A stretch of 64,000 nucleotides of DNA from Paenibacillus elgii NBRC 100335 (GTDB lineage Bacteria > Bacillota > Bacilli > Paenibacillales > NBRC-103111), in assembly GCF_004000865.1 (NCBI RefSeq), contig NZ_BIMB01000008.1, positions 62,001 through 126,000 of the forward strand, read 5' to 3'. Numbering within the stretch: position 1 is the first letter of the stretch; every line of letters starts with the position of its first letter. Positions 60,911 through 64,000 of this stretch are shown piece by piece. Position numbers and translations under genes: made by a program. The notes below the pieces were generated by a model. It did not search any database. It was not told the DNA's origin and saw only the letters and a program-made list of their open reading frames with translations.

Positions 60911-60990
60911 ATGCCCCGATTTCACAATAAGAGCAGAAGCCGTTATAATTAGGAGATACTTTTGCATCGCAGGGAAGGGAAGCGAGGTAC

Positions 60991-61629
60991 ATGTTTGCGC
61001 GTAGGGAAAGCTTAGGTCAATATGTTCGGCTTTATCCGGTGACAACGGCCATCATCTTGATTCAATTGCTGGTGATGGCGGCGATGGAGTGGTACGGATC
61101 GTCCCAAGACAGCGAAACGCTGCTCCGGTTCGGCGCCATGTACGGCGTTCCAGGCATCGAGCCGGCACTGTGGCGCTATGTGACGGCTATCTTCGTACAT
61201 ATCGGGTTCCAGCACTTGCTTTTTAACAGCTTCGCCTTGTACGTGTTCGCCGCTCCGCTTGAGCGTATGCTCGGCTCCTGGCGCTACGCGGCGTTCTATC
61301 TTGCGAGCGGAATCGCCGGGAATGTGGCGAGTGCGTGGTTCCACTCGGACCCCTATATCGGAGCGGGTGCGTCCGGAGCGATCTACGGCATATACGCCGC
61401 GTACTTGTACTTATCGGTATTCCGGCGCGATCTGATCGATTACCAGACGAAACAAACGGTATGGACCATTGTGATCATCGGCTTTGTGTATTCATTTGTC
61501 GTCCAGAATGTCGACGTTTATGCCCATGCCGGCGGCTTCGTCGGCGGGTTGGCCGTATCGGCGCTGATGACCTTGTTCGTGAAGCGGAGACGGCGCAGGG
61601 AGAGCTGGGACGAGCCCGGTGTGGAGTAG
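60991..61629 (+). CDS. Rhomboid-family intramembrane serine protease
   Basis: 212 residues, six TM segments. The catalytic Ser is in GAGASGAIYG (about residue 129) and the His in YAHAGGFVGG (about residue 178). The HxxxN motif HLLFNSFALYVF and the short N-terminus are standard. It cleaves transmembrane helices of unknown substrates. Promoter-like AT-rich sequence precedes ATG 60991. Confidence 0.9.
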   Translation: MFARRESLGQYVRLYPVTTAIILIQLLVMAAMEWYGSSQDSETLLRFGAMYGVPGIEPALWRYVTAIFVHIGFQHLLFNSFALYVFAAPLERMLGSWRYAAFYLASGIAGNVASAWFHSDPYIGAGASGAIYGIYAAYLYLSVFRRDLIDYQTKQTVWTIVIIGFVYSFVVQNVDVYAHAGGFVGGLAVSALMTLFVKRRRRRESWDEPGVE

Positions 61630-61955
61630 TCCAGCGGCTCGAAACCCTCGAATAGTCTGAATTGGTTGGGAATAGAGGAACGCCGGTGCGCTAAACGGAG
61701 TTTGAAGACGGTGATGGAAGCATAGCGGAACTGGGGAGCATTTAAGTGTGTCGAAAAATGTTAATGCTCCCCGTGATCGGCCTGATAACGCATCACAGGT
61801 TCTCTATATTGGGCCATTCGACGATTTCGGCCGTTATAGCGCATCTCAGTTCCTCTAAGTTTGCGAGCCTCGCATCGAGGACGGTGCTTCATGCGCCGTG
61901 AAGTGAATTTGCCTCTCGGGGGGCGGACATAGGCCCACCGATTTAATCCGCGAGT

Positions 61956-62010
61956 TCAATCCTAAAGGTCAATCCTAAAGGTCAATCCTAAGGCAATCCT
62001 AAACGTCAAT
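61956..62010 (+). repeat. Short tandem repeat, unit TCAATCCTAAAGG
   Basis: Two exact 13-base units (61956-61968, 61969-61981) are followed by degenerate copies (TCAATCCTAAGG, CAATCCTAAACG) and a partial TCAATT. Between four and five units in all, non-coding. Confidence 0.85.
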
Positions 62011-62394
62011 TCCAATAGCCCCCCCTCTAAAATCTATCTTCTCACATGAATCTCCGAAAATTTCGAATCCCCAGCCACTTCAACCTTTCACATTAACCCG
62101 CACATAACGGCTCCTGAGCATTAAACGAGGTTTCTTGGCAAATCAAAGAACTATAGATCAGTTCGGGAGCTACGGAGGTGGCTCTTTAGCATGACTAAAC
62201 GAATGCGCTTTCAATCAGAACTATGGGGAGGCCGACATTTCTTCGCGACAGCTCTTTCCTTCCTTACCCCTCCACAAAAACGAAAAATGCTGCGCCCGTG
62301 CACCTTCCTCTAACTTCGCTCAACAACAACTGCGAGTTTATCCGTAGAACCGCATAAATAATCCGTCCTCCGGGAGACAAAGAAAAGCCCTTAG

Positions 62395-62409
62395 TGATAA
62401 TCTTTATCA
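62395..62409. promoter_or_regulatory. Fur-type box of the ABC exporter-fold gene
   Basis: TGATAAT-C-TTTATCA matches the 7-1-7 Fur box at 13 of 14 positions, 33 bases before the start codon. Confidence 0.8.
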
Positions 62410-62441
62410 ATGAACGGGTTCAACGAAGGGGAGGGATACAT

Positions 62442-64000
62442 GTGAACCAAAAAAACGGAATCGCAAGACTGCTCGAGATTGCGGGCGAGAAGCGCGGGCT
62501 ACTGATCGTTTCCGGCATTTTGTCGGCTCTGAGCGCGGTCTGCATGCTTATTCCTTACGTATCGGTATATTTTATCATCCGCGAGCTGTTGGAGCATGCG
62601 GCGAATCCGGCTTCCGCCGACGGAACGTGGATGATCCGCTGGGGGATCGTTGCGCTGCTAGGGCTGCTGGGAAGTCTGCTGCTGATGTATGCGGGAGGAA
62701 TGTTCTCCCACATGGCGGCGTTCCGGATCTTGTACGGTCTACGCGTCAAGCTGTCCAACCATATCGGACGGCTGCCGCTCGGCTGGCTGAACGGCACCTC
62801 GACGGGCGTCGTGAAGAAGACGTTGGAGCAAAACGTAGAAAAGGTGGAGACCTTCGTCGCGCATCAGCTCCCGGATCTTATTCATGTGGCGGTGTCTACT
62901 CTGGTGATGATGGTCGCGATGTTTGCGTTGAACGTATGGCTGGCGCTGGCTTGTCTCGTTCCGATTGCAGCCGGTTTCACCGTGCAGATCCTGCTCTCGA
63001 CGGGGGAAAAGTCCAAGAAAAACGTTAAGCTGTATTACGATTCTTTGGAACGGATGAGCGGATCGGCGGTTCAATATGTGCGGGGGATGCCGGCGGTGAA
63101 GGTGTTCGGACAGACGGTCCATTCGTTTCGCAAGTTTTACGACGACATGATCCGCTACCGTGATTTTTGCGTCAAATTTACCGATCAGTTTCAGAACGGA
63201 TTCCTGATCTTTAAAGTCATTCTCAGCTCGTTTGCGGCGTTTATACTGCCGGTCGGCGTCTATCTGCTGGCACGGGACCCGGGCAGTGTGGCGTTCGCCT
63301 CGGTTCTGCTGTTCTTTCTGATCATGGCCCCGGGCATCTCCGCCCCGATGTTCAAAATTATGAATATCAGCTCCTCGCTCCGCGATATTAACGAGGGGGT
63401 CGAGCGGATCGACCGTATTTTGGCGGAGGAGCCGGTAAAGGAACCGGTGAACCCGAAAAAACCGGACGCGTACGACTTGACGTTCCATAGCATCTCCTTC
63501 TCCTACGGGACGGAAGGCAGATCTTCCCGGAGCGAAGCGCTGTCCGATATTTCGTTCAACGCACGGCAGGGCAAGGTAACGGCGCTGGTCGGTCCGTCCG
63601 GCTCCGGCAAGTCCACGGTTGCCAATCTCATTCCCCGGTTCTGGGACGTGAGCCAAGGAAGCATCCGCATCGGCGGCGTAGACATCCGCGAGATGGCCTC
63701 GGCCGATCTGATGAACACCGTCGCTTTTGTTTTTCAGGAAACGTTTTTGTTCTACGATACGCTCTATAACAATATCGCCGTCGGGCGGCCCGGAGCGTCG
63801 CCGGAGGAAGTGTACGCCGCCGCGAAGGCGGCCCAGTGCCACGAGTTTATCGGCAGGCTGCCCCAAGGCTACGATACATTGATCGGGGAAGGCGGCGTGT
63901 ACTTGTCGGGCGGCGAGGAGCAGCGGATTGCGGTGGCCCGGGCGATTTTGAAGGATGCCCCCATTTTGGTACTCGATGAGGCGACCGCTTTCGCCGATCC
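62442..64000 (+). CDS. ABC half-transporter of YbtPQ/IrtAB type (3' end outside window)
   Basis: 519 codons are visible from GTG 62442 after AAGGGGAGGG. An N-terminal exporter-fold membrane domain of six helices (about residues 15-300) precedes the ATPase: Walker A LVGPSGSGKST, Q-loop VFVFQETF-type (AFVFQETFLFYDT), signature LSGGEEQRIAVARA and Walker B ILVLDEATAFADP. The ending DEATAFADP and LSGGEEQR are usual for IrtA/IrtB and YbtP/YbtQ, exporter-fold proteins that import siderophores. A Fur box precedes it. A partner half-transporter is expected just beyond base 64000. Confidence 0.85.
   Translation, partial: MNQKNGIARLLEIAGEKRGLLIVSGILSALSAVCMLIPYVSVYFIIRELLEHAANPASADGTWMIRWGIVALLGLLGSLLLMYAGGMFSHMAAFRILYGLRVKLSNHIGRLPLGWLNGTSTGVVKKTLEQNVEKVETFVAHQLPDLIHVAVSTLVMMVAMFALNVWLALACLVPIAAGFTVQILLSTGEKSKKNVKLYYDSLERMSGSAVQYVRGMPAVKVFGQTVHSFRKFYDDMIRYRDFCVKFTDQFQNGFLIFKVILSSFAAFILPVGVYLLARDPGSVAFASVLLFFLIMAPGISAPMFKIMNISSSLRDINEGVERIDRILAEEPVKEPVNPKKPDAYDLTFHSISFSYGTEGRSSRSEALSDISFNARQGKVTALVGPSGSGKSTVANLIPRFWDVSQGSIRIGGVDIREMASADLMNTVAFVFQETFLFYDTLYNNIAVGRPGASPEEVYAAAKAAQCHEFIGRLPQGYDTLIGEGGVYLSGGEEQRIAVARAILKDAPILVLDEATAFAD

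Larger units (their letters stand above)
61630..62441. other. Repeat-rich intergenic region
   Basis: 812 bases without a convincing gene. It contains a hairpin GGGGAGCATTTAA...TTAATGCTCCCC (61733-61772) without T-run, a short tandem repeat (61956-62010), a segment (62161-62184) resembling the left end of the fold-back element at 2293, and the Fur box at 62395. Confidence 0.6.

Noticed and set aside
61956-62010. CRISPR array
   Set aside because: The units are 13 bases long and directly adjoining, without spacers, and no cas gene is present.

Overview
The window looks like a chromosomal segment of a Gram-positive, GC-moderate Firmicute of the Paenibacillus type. The signs are strong purine-rich ribosome binding sites, frequent GTG/TTG starts, lipoprotein-anchored binding proteins, many AraC, MarR, PadR and HxlR regulators, secreted proteins without outer-membrane machinery, and Fur/Zur boxes of the Bacillus 7-1-7 type. 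I see no rRNA, tRNA or CRISPR array. All family assignments come from reading the translated sequence, not from database searches.

Layout. 1-2.3 kb: iron acquisition (Fur box, short leader peptide, AraC regulator, second Fur box, iron-siderophore binding lipoprotein). 2.3-10.9 kb: a complete opine-metallophore (staphylopine/pseudopaline/bacillopaline type) locus. It holds a nicotianamine-synthase-like enzyme, an opine dehydrogenase, a DMT exporter and a five-gene ABC importer. There are Zur-type boxes in front of the synthesis genes and again in front of the importer. 10.9-24 kb: housekeeping and stress genes (acyltransferase, Dps, M23 peptidase, MFS pumps, TetR plus imine-reductase-like enzyme, AlkZ-like protein, UbiB-like kinase with a phasin-like partner, AraC/GyrI regulator). 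24-28.4 kb: cupredoxin, SIMPL protein, then a more AT-rich drug-detoxification block (flavin reductase remnant, FAD monooxygenase, RidA, divergent MarR, damaged HxlR). 28.4-34.3 kb: second Fur-controlled unit (AraC paralogue and MFS exporter), a secreted beta-propeller protein, and an EntS-like MFS exporter. 34.4-37.5 kb: a badly eroded prophage (integrase, sigma-like control factor, portal fragment), followed to 39.9 kb by three small secreted-protein genes, two of which share a promoter-distal element containing a perfect Spo0A-type box. 40-50.3 kb: GntR regulator with a perfect operator, sugar-type ABC importer without its own ATPase, a Cys/Met-type PLP enzyme, AraC regulator, a large secreted phosphoesterase, and a PadR/HAAS pair. 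50.5-58 kb: a tightly coupled seven-gene biosynthetic operon (KAS III, ATP-grasp, OleD-like reductase, metallo-beta-lactamase fold hydrolase, adenylate-forming enzyme, GNAT-like acyltransferase, SDR) that I cannot match to a known product. It is followed by a UvrA2-like ABC ATPase and a rhomboid protease. 61.6-64 kb: a repeat-rich intergenic region and a Fur-boxed ABC protein of the YbtPQ/IrtAB type that runs off the window.

How it fits together. Metal starvation is the main theme. Five Fur-type boxes and three Zur-type boxes mark iron and zinc/nickel/cobalt uptake units in one neighbourhood. The opine-metallophore locus has no histidine racemase gene in the window, and its dehydrogenase carries an Ala at the keto-acid selectivity position and an Arg at the cofactor-selectivity position. 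The best candidate for an undescribed system is the operon at 50.5-58 kb: its enzyme classes resemble an Ole-type (head-to-head condensation) pathway combined with amide/ester-forming steps, and it lies next to a UvrA-like protein of a kind that sometimes gives self-protection.
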